64,000 nt of DNA from Streptomyces sp. NRRL S-350 (GCF_000719705.1 NZ_JOHO01000014.1:62001-126000); one strand, 5' to 3'; positions 8,656 to 19,651 are shown, counted from the first letter of the stretch. Numbers and translations are program-made. The notes: generated from the letters alone by a model not told the origin.

Positions 8656-10274
8656 GGGATCAGCTTGCCGGGGTTGAGGATCCCCGCCGGATCGAGTTCG
8701 GCCTTGACGGCGCGCAGGATCCGGACGCCCAGGTCGCCGACCTCGTCGGTCATCCAGGGGCGGTGGTCGGCTCCGACGGCGTGGTGGTGGGTGATGGTGC
8801 CGCCCGCGCCGACGATGGCCTCTCCGGCGGCGTGCTTGGCGGCGCCCCAGCGGGTGAGCGGGTCCTCGCCGAGGGCGGCGACGACGGTGAAGTAGAGCGA
8901 GGCGCCGGTCGGGTAGACGTGCGAGATGTGGCAGAGCACGAGCGCGCCGGGCAGGGCGGCGGTCAGCGCCTCGGTGACGGCGGTGCGCAGGGCCGGCAGT
9001 CGCTTCCAACTCGCCGCCGTCTCCAGGGTCTCGCACAGCGCGCCGGCGCTGAGCAGCGAGTCGCGCAGGTAGGGGGCGTTGAACCGGCCGTGTTCCCAGG
9101 CCCGGGCGGGGGCTTCGCCGAGCGAGGTGGCGCCGGCTGCGAGCAGCACCTCGCGGGTCGCGCGGTGCCGGTCGGCGACCTGTCGGGCGTCGCCCTCGAA
9201 GACGGTGACGGCCAGGCACCCGCTGACCGTCGGGGTGCCGCCGATCTGCTCGGTCATGGCGAGGTTGACCATGGTCTCGGCCTCGTCGGAGAGCCGGATG
9301 ACGGTCGGACCGGTGCCCCGCTGCTCGACGGCGCGCAGCGCCGCCGTCCCGGTGGCGAAGTCGGGGAAGCTCCACGCCTCGTACGCCTTGGCGGCGGGCA
9401 GCGGGTGGACGCGCAGCCGGACGGCGGTGATCACGCCGAGGGTGCCCTCGGAGCCGAGGAAGAGCTGGCGCAGGTCGGGGCCGGCGGCGGAGGCGGGGGC
9501 GCGGCCGAGGTCGAGCACCCCGGCGGGAGTGACCACCCGCAGGCCGCGCACCATGTCGTCGAAGCGCCCGTATCCGGCGGAGTCCTGGCCGGAGGAGCGG
9601 GTGGCCGCGAAGCCGCCGATGGTGGCGTAGCGGAAGCTCTGCGGGTAGTGGCCGAGTTCCCAGCCGCGTTCGGCGAGCAGGCTCTCGGCGGCGGGGCCGG
9701 TGAGGCCGGCGCCGAGGACGGCTTCGCCGGAGGTCTCGTCCAGGTCGAGGAGGCCGTCGAGGCGGCGCAGGTCGAGGGAGACGACGGCGTCGAGGCCGCC
9801 GCGGTCGGGGTCGAGGCCGCCGACGACGCTGGTGCCGCCGCCGAACGGGACGACGGCGATGCGGCGTTCGGCGCACACCGCGAGGACGGCGGCGATGTCC
9901 TGCTCGCTGCCGGGCAGGACGACGGCGTCGGGTGCGTCCTGCGGTTCGCGGCTGCGGCGGCGCAGCAGGTCGGGGGTGGACTTGCCGCCGGCGCGGGGCA
10001 GGCGGTCGGCGTCGGCGGCGCTGACGTGGGCGGCGCCGACGGCGTCGGCGAGCGCGTCGAGGTCCTCGGGGGAGAGCCGGGACGGCCGCAGGACGACTTC
10101 GTCGGCGGCGGGCCCGGGGGCGGCGTCGCCGGTGACGCCGAGGGCGGCTGCGAGCAGTCCCTTGATGTCGGCGGACAGTTCCTTGGCGAGGGCCGGGTCG
10201 CCCCAGGCGTCCCACTTCATCGGGGGGAGCGGAAGCGCGGCGCCGGCCGGTCCCGCTTGCGTCTCAGGTGCCAT
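8652..10274 (-). CDS. FAD-binding oxidase, alkylglycerone-phosphate-synthase-like
   Basis: 540 residues from ATG 10274; a start at 10220 (MKWDAWGDP) is also plausible because the family often begins there, and neither has a clear ribosome site. The vanillyl-alcohol-oxidase type FAD domain is seen as VVPFGGGTSVVGG near residue 140 and SFRYATIGGFAATRSSGQ near 215. GSEGTLGVITAVRLRVHP follows near 275. The C-terminal THHHAVGADHRPWM matches the His-rich active-site loop of alkyl-dihydroxyacetone-phosphate synthases. Those enzymes swap the acyl chain of acyl-DHAP for a fatty alcohol; D-lactate/2-hydroxyacid oxidases share the fold, so the substrate is not certain. It is divergent from TetR and glpD-like genes and coupled to the lipid kinase. 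Confidence 0.87.
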   Translation of the reverse strand: MAPETQAGPAGAALPLPPMKWDAWGDPALAKELSADIKGLLAAALGVTGDAAPGPAADEVVLRPSRLSPEDLDALADAVGAAHVSAADADRLPRAGGKSTPDLLRRRSREPQDAPDAVVLPGSEQDIAAVLAVCAERRIAVVPFGGGTSVVGGLDPDRGGLDAVVSLDLRRLDGLLDLDETSGEAVLGAGLTGPAAESLLAERGWELGHYPQSFRYATIGGFAATRSSGQDSAGYGRFDDMVRGLRVVTPAGVLDLGRAPASAAGPDLRQLFLGSEGTLGVITAVRLRVHPLPAAKAYEAWSFPDFATGTAALRAVEQRGTGPTVIRLSDEAETMVNLAMTEQIGGTPTVSGCLAVTVFEGDARQVADRHRATREVLLAAGATSLGEAPARAWEHGRFNAPYLRDSLLSAGALCETLETAASWKRLPALRTAVTEALTAALPGALVLCHISHVYPTGASLYFTVVAALGEDPLTRWGAAKHAAGEAIVGAGGTITHHHAVGADHRPWMTDEVGDLGVRILRAVKAELDPAGILNPGKLIP

Positions 10275-10275
10275 G

Positions 10276-10310
10276 CGTTACAGTTTCACACATCATGTCA
10301 AGTAGTAACG
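10276..10310. promoter_or_regulatory. Divergent promoter with candidate TetR operator
   Basis: Only 20 bp separate the two annotated starts. Within and around them lie an outer inverted repeat CGTTAC (10276-10281) / GTAACG (10305-10310) and an inner imperfect palindrome TTCACA-CATCA-TGTCAA (10285-10301) that covers the TetR start codon. The reverse strand of the inner right arm reads TTGACA and could be a -35 element. It is the likely autoregulatory site of the TetR protein; inferred. Confidence 0.5.
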
Positions 10311-10942
10311 CCGAGCCGGCGGCAGCAACCGGGCAGCCCCGCAGCACCGACGACGCGATCCTCGACGCCGCCGCCGACCTGATCGTCCATCTCGGCGTGC
10401 GCCGCACGCAGCTGGCCGAGATCGCGCGCCGCGCCGGCGTCAGCCGGCCGACCGTCTACCGGCGCTGGCCGGACGTCCGGGCGGTGATCGGCGCGCTGCT
10501 CACCCGGGAGATCCTCGCCACCCTGGAGGACGCCTCCCTGCACGGCGACTCCTCGGGCAGCGTCACCCCGCACGGCGCCCCCCTCGGCGTCCAGGACCGG
10601 GAGACCTTCGTGGAACGGGTCGTCGAGGTCGCCGTCCGGCTGCGCGACCACCCGGTACTCGGGGCGCTGCTGCACTCCGACGACTCCGACCTGCTGCTGG
10701 AGTACGTGGTCGAACGGCTCGGCGCCAGCCAGCGCGGCCTGCTGGAGGCGCTGCGCACCGGCATCGAGCAGGGCCAGGCGCACGGCTCGATCCGGGCCGG
10801 GGAGCCGATCGAGCTGGCCGCCATGGTCCTGCTGATCGCCCAGTCCACCGTCCAGTCGCACCGCATGGTGGCCTCCCTGCTGCCCGAGGCGGCCTGGCGG
10901 CGCGAACTGGCCAGAGCGCTGAACGGATACCTCGCACCATGA
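10295..10942 (+). CDS. TetR-family transcriptional regulator
   Basis: 215 residues. The N-terminal helix-turn-helix reads TQLAEIARRAGVSRPTVYRRW (residues about 33-53), the standard TetR recognition block. The C-terminal ligand domain is all-alpha. The ATG at 10295 is chosen over 10268, which would overlap the divergent gene. The stop overlaps the next ATG (ATGA), so it is co-translated with the GlpD-like dehydrogenase. Position suggests it controls this gene and the divergent AGPS-like/lipid-kinase pair. Confidence 0.92.
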   Translation: MSSSNAEPAAATGQPRSTDDAILDAAADLIVHLGVRRTQLAEIARRAGVSRPTVYRRWPDVRAVIGALLTREILATLEDASLHGDSSGSVTPHGAPLGVQDRETFVERVVEVAVRLRDHPVLGALLHSDDSDLLLEYVVERLGASQRGLLEALRTGIEQGQAHGSIRAGEPIELAAMVLLIAQSTVQSHRMVASLLPEAAWRRELARALNGYLAP

Positions 10943-12498
10943 CGACGCGCCCCGTCGGCCCCTTCGCCGGAACGAGCCGCCTCAACGCCCTCCGCCGCAC
11001 GCTGGAACTCGAAGCGCTCGGCGACGACCCGCACGTCGACCTGCTGGTCGTCGGTGGCGGCGTCACCGGCGCCGGGGTGGCCCTGGACGCCGCCTCGCGC
11101 GGCCTGCGCACCGTCCTCGTCGAGTCCCGCGACCTGGCCTTCGGCACCAGCCGGTGGAGCTCCAAGCTGGTGCACGGCGGCCTGCGCTACCTCGCCTCCG
11201 GCCGGATCAAGGTGGCCCGGGAGAGCGCGATCGAACGCGGCGTGCTGATGACCCGCACCGCCCCGCACCTGATCCGCGCACTGCCGCAACTGGTGCCGTT
11301 GCTCCCGGAGTTGCTGCGCCCCGGACAGGGTGCGCTGATCCGGGCGGGCTTCCACGCCGGCGACGCGCTGCGGATCGGCGCCGGGACGCCGGGCGCGCTG
11401 CTGCCCCGGATGCGCCGGATCGGCGCCGCCCGCACCCGGCAACTGGTGCCGGGCGTACGGACCGCCGGTCTGCGGGGCGCCCTGGTCGCGCACGACGGCC
11501 AACTCGTCGACGACGCCCGGCTGGTGGTCGCCCTGGCCCGCACGGCCGCGCAGTACGGGGCGAGCGTGCTGACCAGGGTCCGGGCCGAGGCCGTGACCGG
11601 CACCTCCGCCCGGCTGGTCGACACCCTGACCGGGCAGGAGATGACCGTACGGGCGGGCGCGGTGGTCAACGCCACCGGCGTCTGGGCGGGCGACGTGGAC
11701 ACCTCGATCACGCTGCGACCCAGCCGGGGCACCCACCTCCTGGTGGACGCCGAGTCCCTGGGAAACCCGACAGCCGCCCTCACCGTGCCGGTGCCCGGCT
11801 CGACCAGCCGCTTCGTCTTCGCCCTGCCGCAACAGCTCGGCCGGGTCGCGATCGGGCTGACCGACGAGGACGCCCCGGGCCCCATCCCGGACGAGCCGCA
11901 GCCCACCGAGGCCGAGCTGACCTTCCTCCTCGACACCGTCAACGCCGCCCTCGACACCGCGCTGACCAGGGCGGACGTCCGCGGCGCCCACGCCGGGCTG
12001 CGCCCGCTGCTCGACACCGGCGGCGGCAGCACCGCGGACATCTCGCGCGAGCACGCGGTGCTGGAGTCCCCGTCCGGCGTGGTCACCGTGGTCGGCGGCA
12101 AGCTCACCACCTACCGCCGGATGGCCGAGGACGCGGTGGACGCCGCCGTCCGGCTGCGCGGCCTGCCCGCCCGGACCTGCTGGACCGCCCGGCTGCCGCT
12201 GGTCGGCGCCCCCGGACACCGCGACAGCCGGCCCCTGCCCGGCGCCGGCGCACCCGCCTCGCTGCTCGCCCGACACGGCGGGGCAGCCCACGAAGTGCTG
12301 GCCGCGGGGGAGACGGCGCCGGTGGCCGAGGGCCTGGACGTGACGCGCGCCGAGATCGCCTACGCCGTCACCCACGAGGGCGCGCTGGACGCCGCCGACG
12401 TGCTCGACCGGCGCACCCGGATCGGGCTGGTCGCGCAGGACGCGGAGCGCGCCAGGGCGGCGGTCGAGGCGATCCTGGCGGAGTGCCAGGAAGGCTGA
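10939..12498 (+). CDS. glpD: Glycerol-3-phosphate dehydrogenase (GlpD-like), FAD-dependent
   Basis: 519 residues. The FAD dinucleotide fold LLVVGGGVTGAGVALDAASR is near residue 34, followed by the family signature GTSRWSSKLVHGGLRYL near 70. It converts glycerol-3-phosphate to dihydroxyacetone phosphate and passes electrons to quinone at the membrane face. The C-terminal GlpD cap domain is present (ITYAVTHEGALDAADVLDRR region). Being coupled to TetR and opposite an AGPS-like enzyme that would use acyl-DHAP, it could supply DHAP to ether-lipid type chemistry; that link is inference. Confidence 0.9.
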   Translation: MTTRPVGPFAGTSRLNALRRTLELEALGDDPHVDLLVVGGGVTGAGVALDAASRGLRTVLVESRDLAFGTSRWSSKLVHGGLRYLASGRIKVARESAIERGVLMTRTAPHLIRALPQLVPLLPELLRPGQGALIRAGFHAGDALRIGAGTPGALLPRMRRIGAARTRQLVPGVRTAGLRGALVAHDGQLVDDARLVVALARTAAQYGASVLTRVRAEAVTGTSARLVDTLTGQEMTVRAGAVVNATGVWAGDVDTSITLRPSRGTHLLVDAESLGNPTAALTVPVPGSTSRFVFALPQQLGRVAIGLTDEDAPGPIPDEPQPTEAELTFLLDTVNAALDTALTRADVRGAHAGLRPLLDTGGGSTADISREHAVLESPSGVVTVVGGKLTTYRRMAEDAVDAAVRLRGLPARTCWTARLPLVGAPGHRDSRPLPGAGAPASLLARHGGAAHEVLAAGETAPVAEGLDVTRAEIAYAVTHEGALDAADVLDRRTRIGLVAQDAERARAAVEAILAECQEG

Positions 12499-12700
12499 CG
12501 GCCCGCGAAGTCGGGCGCGCCGTCCGCTGCGGGTCGGTGGGGTCGGCAGGGGCGGTGGGATCCGCCCGGTTGGTGGGGTCGGCGACCGGCCGGAACCGGT
12601 GAGACCGGCCCGACCGCCCGGCGCCCAACCGGCCTGAATCGGCCCGTGGATCGTCTGGCTGCGCCGTCTACCGGCGGCCGAACCGCCCGCACGGTCGGTT

Positions 12701-12994
12701 TCAGCGGGCCGTCTTCTCCGGCATGACGTGTTCGGCGCCGGCGAGTTCCAGGACGCAGGAGAGCGGGTGCTCGGCCGTGCCGGTGCGGTCCAGGGTGACC
12801 GCGAGGGGCCGGGGCGGCACCTCGGCGAGCTGGGCGGCGAGGGACAGCGGGTAGCTGCCGTGCCCGTGGACGCGGTGGAAGGCCAACTCCTTGCCGTCCA
12901 CCAGCAGCTCGGTCTCGGTGATCCAGCCGGAGCGGACGTTGACGGTCACGGAGTGCCCGGCCTGGTCGACGTGGAAGCTGTACCGCTGGCGCAT
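12701..12994 (-). CDS. Hypothetical small protein, 97 residues
   Basis: Start ATG 12994 has a strong GGGAGG seven bases upstream; an in-frame extension to 13138 lacks this and looks non-coding. The product (MRQRYSFHVDQAGHSVTVNV then TELLVDGKELAFHR) looks like a compact beta-rich cytosolic protein. No family recognised. Confidence 0.65.
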   Translation of the reverse strand: MRQRYSFHVDQAGHSVTVNVRSGWITETELLVDGKELAFHRVHGHGSYPLSLAAQLAEVPPRPLAVTLDRTGTAEHPLSCVLELAGAEHVMPEKTAR

Positions 12995-13255
12995 GGGAAC
13001 CTCCCGCGAGGGCGCCGCGCCCGGGGGACCGGGAATCGGGGAAGCCACCGCCAGTCTAGGTCCGCCGTCCCGGCCCGGCTCTCCGGCCGGTACGGTGATC
13101 GGCAACCGGCGGCCGGGGCGCCGGGCGATCGCCGCCACGGCCGTGCCGCAGGGCTCGACCGACGGGCCGGTGCGATCGGTTCCCGCCGGGGCCTCGGAAC
13201 CGACCCGGAGAAATTCCAGGGGTGGAGCCCGCCTGCAGACGGATTCTCGTGATCT

Positions 13256-13269
13256 CTACAGTGTTGTAG
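13256..13269. promoter_or_regulatory. Palindrome upstream of terD
   Basis: CTACA-GTGT-TGTAG, a perfect 14-bp inverted repeat about 35 bp before the terD start, in a slightly AT-richer promoter region. Candidate operator; the regulator is unknown. Confidence 0.45.
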
Positions 13270-13303
13270 ATTCCTGTGCAGGGAGAGATCCGAGGAGGGC
13301 ATT

Positions 13304-13879
13304 GTGGGAGTTTCGCTGGCCAAGGGCGGCAACGTCTCGCTGAGCAAGGAGGCGCCCGGTCTGAGCGCCGTGATCGTCGGTCTCGGCTGGGACGTGCGCA
13401 CCACCACCGGGGCCGACTACGACCTGGACGCCAGTGCGCTGCTGTGCAACGCGCTCGGCAAGGTGATCTCGGACCAGCACTTCGTCTTCTTCAACAACCT
13501 TCGCAGCCCGGACGGTTCGGTCGAGCACAGCGGCGACAACCTGACCGGTGGCGGCGACGGCGACGACGAGCAGATCAAGGTCGACCTGGACCGGGTGCCA
13601 GCCGACGTGGCCAAGGTCGTGTTCCCGGTGTCGATCTACGACGCCGACGCCCGGCTGCAGAACTTCGGCCAGGTCCGCAACGCGTTCATCCGGATCGTCA
13701 ACCAGGCCAACGGCCAGGAGATCGCGCGCTACGACCTGACCGAGGACGCCTCGACCGAGACGGCGATGGTCTTCGGCGAGCTGTACCGCAACGGTGCCGA
13801 ATGGAAGTTCCGCGCCATCGGCCAGGGCTACGCCTCGGGCCTGCGCGGCATCGCGACGGACTACGGCGTCAACGTCTGA
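13304..13879 (+). CDS. terD: TerD-family calcium-binding stress protein
   Basis: 191 residues, full length for the family. It begins [18 protein letters not shown] and carries the conserved [12 protein letters not shown] and HFVFFNNL blocks. The calcium-binding loop reads [16 protein letters not shown] with its acidic ligands intact. TerD proteins bind Ca2+ and are linked to tellurite resistance, stress and differentiation in streptomycetes. The GTG start at 13304 follows CGAGGAGGGC. It is a single-gene unit here, with no terB/C/E neighbour in the window. Confidence 0.95.
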   Translation: MGVSLAKGGNVSLSKEAPGLSAVIVGLGWDVRTTTGADYDLDASALLCNALGKVISDQHFVFFNNLRSPDGSVEHSGDNLTGGGDGDDEQIKVDLDRVPADVAKVVFPVSIYDADARLQNFGQVRNAFIRIVNQANGQEIARYDLTEDASTETAMVFGELYRNGAEWKFRAIGQGYASGLRGIATDYGVNV

Positions 13880-14034
13880 TCACCGACGGCGGCCACTGAC
13901 GCCTGCCCGGGCTGAATGCCGACGCCTGTGCGTGCCGTCCGCTGAGCGCGCGCGTCCGAGTGCGGCGTCCGGGCGCGGGCGTTCGACGGGTGGATGCCGG
14001 ATCGCCGAGAGCGGTCCGGCAGGGGGTCCGGCGG

Positions 14035-15285
14035 TCACGGGGACGGCTCCGTCCGGCCGAGCGCGTGGCCGCCGAACCCCCCGCTGCCGGTGAGCTGGTG
14101 CTGCCACCAGGCGGTCATCGCCGGCCCGTCCATGGCGGACCAGTCCGGCGCGTCGGTCACCTGTGCCCGGCCGAGTGTCCGGCCCAGGTCCACCAACTCC
14201 CGCCCGACCGCGCTCCGTTCGCGGTCGTACGAGGCCAGTAGCGCCGGCCAGGACCCGCCTGCGCGCCCCGCCTGCTCGAAGGCGTGGGCGTCCTGCAGGG
14301 CCTTCACCGCGCCGCTCGTGTTGTGCGGGCGTACGACCGTGGCCGCGTCGCCGCCGAGGAGGAGCCGTCCGGCGGTGCGGCGCGGGGTCGCCAGGTCGTA
14401 GACGGGTTGCAGGAAAGTCCGTTCGCGCGGGGTCAGCGTGACCAGCCCGGCCCAGTACGGCGGCAGGTGCCGATCGGCGAGCTGCCGCAGCCCGTCCAGC
14501 TGTCCGGCGGTGAGGGCGCCGGCCGGGATGCCGGTCGGGCCGTCCGGGCGCAGCCAGGCCGGGGTGGGCGCGTAGAAGACCCAGTTCACCTGGGTGCTGC
14601 CGGGGGCGAGCCCGGGGATGCGGTAGATCACCACCTGGCCGCCCCGGTAGCAGACGGTGATGCACTCCTCCTCGGGCCAGACCGCCGCCCCGCCCGGCAG
14701 GTCCGCCAGCAGCGCGGCGTCGTAGCTGCCGCGCCAGCACACGTACCCGGCGAACTCGGGGGCGGCCTGCGGGCAGACGGCGGCGCGCACCACCGAGCGG
14801 TAGCCGTCGGCGCCGATCACCAGGTCGTGCGTGTGGCGGACGCCGTCGGCCTCCTCGACCCAGGCGCCCTCGGCGTCGCCGCCGACCGCGGTGACGGTCG
14901 CGCCCAGCCGGAACTCGACCTGTTCGGGCGCCCGCTCGCGCAGCGCCTGCCAGAGCACCGCCCAGTGGTGGGAGTGGAACGGGAAAGGCTGACCCCAGAG
15001 CGCCCGCCCGCGCCCGTCCCGGCCGTCGCCCTCGCCGACCGGCCCCCGGGTGACCCAGCGGCGGATGGTCAGGCGGTGGCGGCGGGTGTCCTCGGCGAGG
15101 TGCCCGGCGCGGACCAGCTCGTCGAAACGGTCGTTGTGAGTGCAGATCCCCACGCCGCGGTCCTCCAGGCGGCCTGGGCTGCGCTCCAACACCACGACCC
15201 GTTCCGCGCCCAGCCGGGCGGCGGCCCCGGCGAACGCGCTCCCGGCGATGCTGCCCCCGACCACGGCCACCGAGCCACCCCGCAC
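14035..15285 (-). CDS. FAD-dependent monooxygenase
   Basis: About 416 residues from the GTG at 15285, which sits behind GGAGAGGGGG. The frame stays open to an ATG at 15531, but that start lies inside a perfect palindrome, and the extra N-terminus is a low-complexity repeat (HVTDTHVTGMHVTDT) that precedes the FAD fold. Motifs: VAVVGGSIAGSAFAGAAARLG (dinucleotide fold), LVIGADGYRSVVR (DG motif) and RLLLGGDAATVVRPHNTSGA (GD motif). It is a group A flavoprotein hydroxylase; the substrate is unknown. It is divergent from the dienoyl-reductase-like gene, with which it shares the palindrome at 15517. Confidence 0.85.
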   Translation of the reverse strand: MRGGSVAVVGGSIAGSAFAGAAARLGAERVVVLERSPGRLEDRGVGICTHNDRFDELVRAGHLAEDTRRHRLTIRRWVTRGPVGEGDGRDGRGRALWGQPFPFHSHHWAVLWQALRERAPEQVEFRLGATVTAVGGDAEGAWVEEADGVRHTHDLVIGADGYRSVVRAAVCPQAAPEFAGYVCWRGSYDAALLADLPGGAAVWPEEECITVCYRGGQVVIYRIPGLAPGSTQVNWVFYAPTPAWLRPDGPTGIPAGALTAGQLDGLRQLADRHLPPYWAGLVTLTPRERTFLQPVYDLATPRRTAGRLLLGGDAATVVRPHNTSGAVKALQDAHAFEQAGRAGGSWPALLASYDRERSAVGRELVDLGRTLGRAQVTDAPDWSAMDGPAMTAWWQHQLTGSGGFGGHALGRTEPSP

Positions 15286-15516
15286 AGCCGCCCCCTCTCC
15301 CGAGCCTGCGATTGCCGAGCCCGCCGTTCCCGCGCCCGTGACCCGTGCGTCCGTGAGCCGTGCGTCTGTGGCGTGCTGCGTGTCGGTGACGTGCATGCCT
15401 GTGACGTGCGTGTCGGTGACGTGCTTGTCGGTGGCGCCCGGGCTTGCGATGTCCGGGACACGACGATACGCGGCTCGCCCCTTGCCCGTGCCCCGTTCGG
15501 ACAGCCTCGGCCATTG

Positions 15517-15530
15517 TGCAACTAGTTGCA
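15517..15530. promoter_or_regulatory. Perfect 14-bp palindrome TGCAACTAGTTGCA
   Basis: Lies in the divergent promoter between the monooxygenase and the flavin oxidoreductase. Perfect symmetry and AT content above background suggest an operator for a dimeric MarR- or PadR-type repressor. The PadR gene at 17751 is the nearest candidate. Confidence 0.65.
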
Positions 15531-15533
15531 TAG

Positions 15534-17639
<2,106 letters not shown>

Positions 17640-17690
17640 CCTGCTCATCGCTTCCACCTGGCCTGCTCATGGGGGCCGCGGGGCGCAGGT

Positions 17691-17730
17691 ATGCGACCTG
17701 CTCATGGGCGCACCCATCCGGCCCGCTCAT
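17691..17730. repeat. Degenerate ATGAG-N5-CTCAT repeats before padR
   Basis: ATGCG-ACCTG-CTCAT at 17691-17705 and ATCCG-GCCCG-CTCAT at 17716-17730. Two further lone CTCAT arms lie at about 17644 and 17666. Arm steps of about 25 bp match the better-preserved arrays. Confidence 0.55.
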
Positions 17731-17750
17731 GCGCCCCTAGGATCGTCGGC

Positions 17751-18317
17751 ATGTCGCTGCCGCACGCCATCCTCACCGCCCTGCTGGAGAAGCCGTCCTC
17801 GGGGCTGGAGCTGACCAGGCGGTTCGACAAGTCGATCGGCTTCTTCTGGCCGGCCACCCACCAGCAGATCTACCGCGAGCTGAGCCGGCTGGAGGCCTCC
17901 GGACACATCCGGGCCCTCCAGCCGGACGGGCCGGTGCGCGGGCAGAAGAAGGAGTACGAGGTCCTGCCGGAGGGCCGTGCCGAACTGGCCCGCTGGACGG
18001 CCGAGGGTGCCGCGCCCCGCGCCGTCCGGGAGCCGCTGCTGTTGCGGCTGCGGTCGGCGGCGGTGGTCGGCGCGGACGGCCTGCCGGCCGAGCTGGAACG
18101 CCACCTGGCCCTCCACCGTGCGCAGCTGGCCGACTACCTGGAGATCGAGCGGCGGGACTTCCCGGCGGAGAACGCGGGCGGGGAGAACCGGCTCCAGCAC
18201 GCCGTCCTGCGAGCCGGGATCGGGCTGGAGACCTTCTGGGTGGACTGGCTCGCCGAGACGCTCGACGCGTTGTCGTCCGGTGTCACCGGTGAGACCGGTT
18301 CATCGGTTTCGGAATGA
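17751..18317 (+). CDS. PadR-family transcriptional regulator
   Basis: 188 residues. It has the PadR winged-helix opening (MSLPHAILTALLEKPSSGLE) and THQQIYRELSRLEASGHI, where the recognition helix and wing lie. A C-terminal coiled helical domain follows (LERHLALHRAQLADYLEIE). ATG 17751 is chosen; the frame upstream runs through palindromic repeats. It lies 111 bp after the flavin oxidoreductase and probably controls it and the divergent monooxygenase. The stop codon overlaps the first palindrome of the next array. Confidence 0.9.
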   Translation: MSLPHAILTALLEKPSSGLELTRRFDKSIGFFWPATHQQIYRELSRLEASGHIRALQPDGPVRGQKKEYEVLPEGRAELARWTAEGAAPRAVREPLLLRLRSAAVVGADGLPAELERHLALHRAQLADYLEIERRDFPAENAGGENRLQHAVLRAGIGLETFWVDWLAETLDALSSGVTGETGSSVSE

Positions 18318-18586
18318 GGCCAGCTCACGTACGCCGCGGGGGAACGAACCTGTTCATGACCTCGCCATGAGGCGCGCTCATCTCGCTCCGTCATGAGACC
18401 CGCTCATGGTGCGCCCGTATGAGAGTTACTCATGGTGTTTGCCATGAGACCTGCTCATCGCGTTCCGTCATGAGCTTTGCTCATCGCGCGCCGCCATGAG
18501 GCCCGCTTATGGTGTGCCCCTGCCCCTGCCCCCGCCCCTGCCCCCGCCCCTGCCCCTGCCCTGGCGCCTGCATGAGGCCTGCTCAT
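18314..18586. repeat. Array of ATGAG-N5-CTCAT palindromes, about 26-bp period
   Basis: Perfect copies start at 18367, 18393, 18419, 18444, 18470 and 18572. One-mismatch copies start at 18314 and 18496. Steps within the core are 26, 26, 25, 26 and 26 bp. Arms are invariant (ATGAG / CTCAT) while the 5-bp centres all differ (GCGCG, ACCCG, AGTTA, ACCTG, CTTTG, GCCTG). Spacers of 10-11 bp are loosely similar (several end in CCGTC/CCGCC/CCCGT). The array fills the padR to secreted-protein interval. Confidence 0.9.
18515..18563. repeat. TGCCCC/CGCCCC simple repeat
   Basis: About eight 6-bp units, pyrimidine-rich on the plus strand, inside the palindrome array region between its last two copies. Confidence 0.75.
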
Positions 18587-18719
18587 GCCCACCGCGTGAG
18601 CCCCGCTCGTCCGAGCTACAGGGGGCGTGACCTGCGGAGATTCGGGCCCGCGCGCCTCCACTCGCCCCCGGTGGGACACTGGTGCCTATCCCTGCCCGAT
18701 CTCTCGACCGGGGGCTTGC

Positions 18720-19454
18720 ATGTCTCTTTCGAGGCCTCTCCACGCCGTTACCGCCGCGGCCGTCGTCGTGGCGGTCGCCCTGGGCCCGGCTCACCTGGCG
18801 TCGGCAGCACCCGCCCAGGAGCTGCCCTCCGCCGACCAGCTGAAGTCGGCCCTTCTCACCGCGGCAGACCTCGGCCCGGACTTCACCGAGGCTCCCGCCA
18901 CCGAGAGCCCGAGCCCGAGCCCGAGTGCCGAACCGACACCGGTCACCGGCTGCGACGCGCTCAGCGCCCTGATCAACATGCACGCCACCCAGCCCGGTCC
19001 CGCGAACCCGCGCGCCGAGACCGAACTCGACGGCCCCGACGGCAACCCGATGGTGACCGAGGCCCTCGCCGCCGAGGCACCCGACCGGCTCGCCGCCGAC
19101 TTCAACACGGCGGCCGACGCCTTCCGGACCTGCCACACCATCACCTTCAACGCGGGCACCGAGGACACGGTGACCTTCACCGTCACCCCCGTCACCCTCG
19201 GCGATCGACAGGACGCCCCCGCCGTCCGCCTCGACGGAACCCTGGCCGGCGTCCAGCTCAACGCCTTCATCGGCATCGAGCGCTTCGGCACGGTCGCCAT
19301 GGCGTTCGGCTACTTCCAGCGCGAGGGCGCCTCGTCCCAGACCGCGTCGATGCAGTACCGCACCGCCGTTGCCAAGGTCGAGCACACCCTGGGCGCCACC
19401 GCGGGCAGCACCGCCGCGCCCACCGCCGTCGCCACCCAGGGCATGCAGGCCTGA
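18720..19454 (+). CDS. Secreted protein, 244 residues, function unknown
   Basis: Begins with a Sec signal peptide (AVTAAAVVVAVALGPAHLASA, probable cleavage after ASA-AP). The mature part has a PSPSPSAEPTP linker and a compact domain with two cysteines (TGCDAL and FRTCHTI) that could pair. The pattern recalls the sensor-like extracellular domains of actinomycete lipoproteins and PknH-type kinases, but there is no lipobox cysteine. ATG 18720 is used; an in-frame upstream extension is not signal-like. Confidence 0.75.
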   Translation: MSLSRPLHAVTAAAVVVAVALGPAHLASAAPAQELPSADQLKSALLTAADLGPDFTEAPATESPSPSPSAEPTPVTGCDALSALINMHATQPGPANPRAETELDGPDGNPMVTEALAAEAPDRLAADFNTAADAFRTCHTITFNAGTEDTVTFTVTPVTLGDRQDAPAVRLDGTLAGVQLNAFIGIERFGTVAMAFGYFQREGASSQTASMQYRTAVAKVEHTLGATAGSTAAPTAVATQGMQA

Positions 19455-19457
19455 GTC

Positions 19458-19519
19458 GACTGCGCCGGTCACCAGGTCCGGCCGGCGCCCGCCGGTGGGA
19501 CCCGGTGCCCGGCGCAGTC
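19458..19519 (+). terminator. Hairpin after the secreted protein gene
   Basis: Outer stem GACTGCGCCGG (19458-19468) / CCGGCGCAGTC (19509-19519) with further GC-rich pairing inside. It lies just past the stop at 19454. Confidence 0.55.
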
Positions 19520-19651
19520 GGCGCTCGGCCGGCGGCGGCCGCACCCCCGTCGCGGCCGCCCGTCCATCGGTCCCACGGCGCATGACGTACGGCGCCCAGG
19601 TGCGTGGCCCGAGGTGCAAAAGCCCGAGGTGCGAAGCCCGGGGCGTGCGGC

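Noticed and set aside
10276..10301. Full -35/-10 promoter for the AGPS-like gene on the minus strand
   Set aside because: TTGACA is clear, but no acceptable -10 hexamer occurs at 16-19 bp, so only an operator-like site was reported.
14035..15531. Longer monooxygenase starting at ATG 15531
   Set aside because: The start lies in the perfect palindrome, has no ribosome site, and adds only low-complexity HVTD repeats before the FAD fold.
18314..18586. CRISPR array
   Set aside because: The conserved unit is only 10 bases in two arms, spacers are 10-11 bp, no cas genes are near, and single copies occur far outside arrays.
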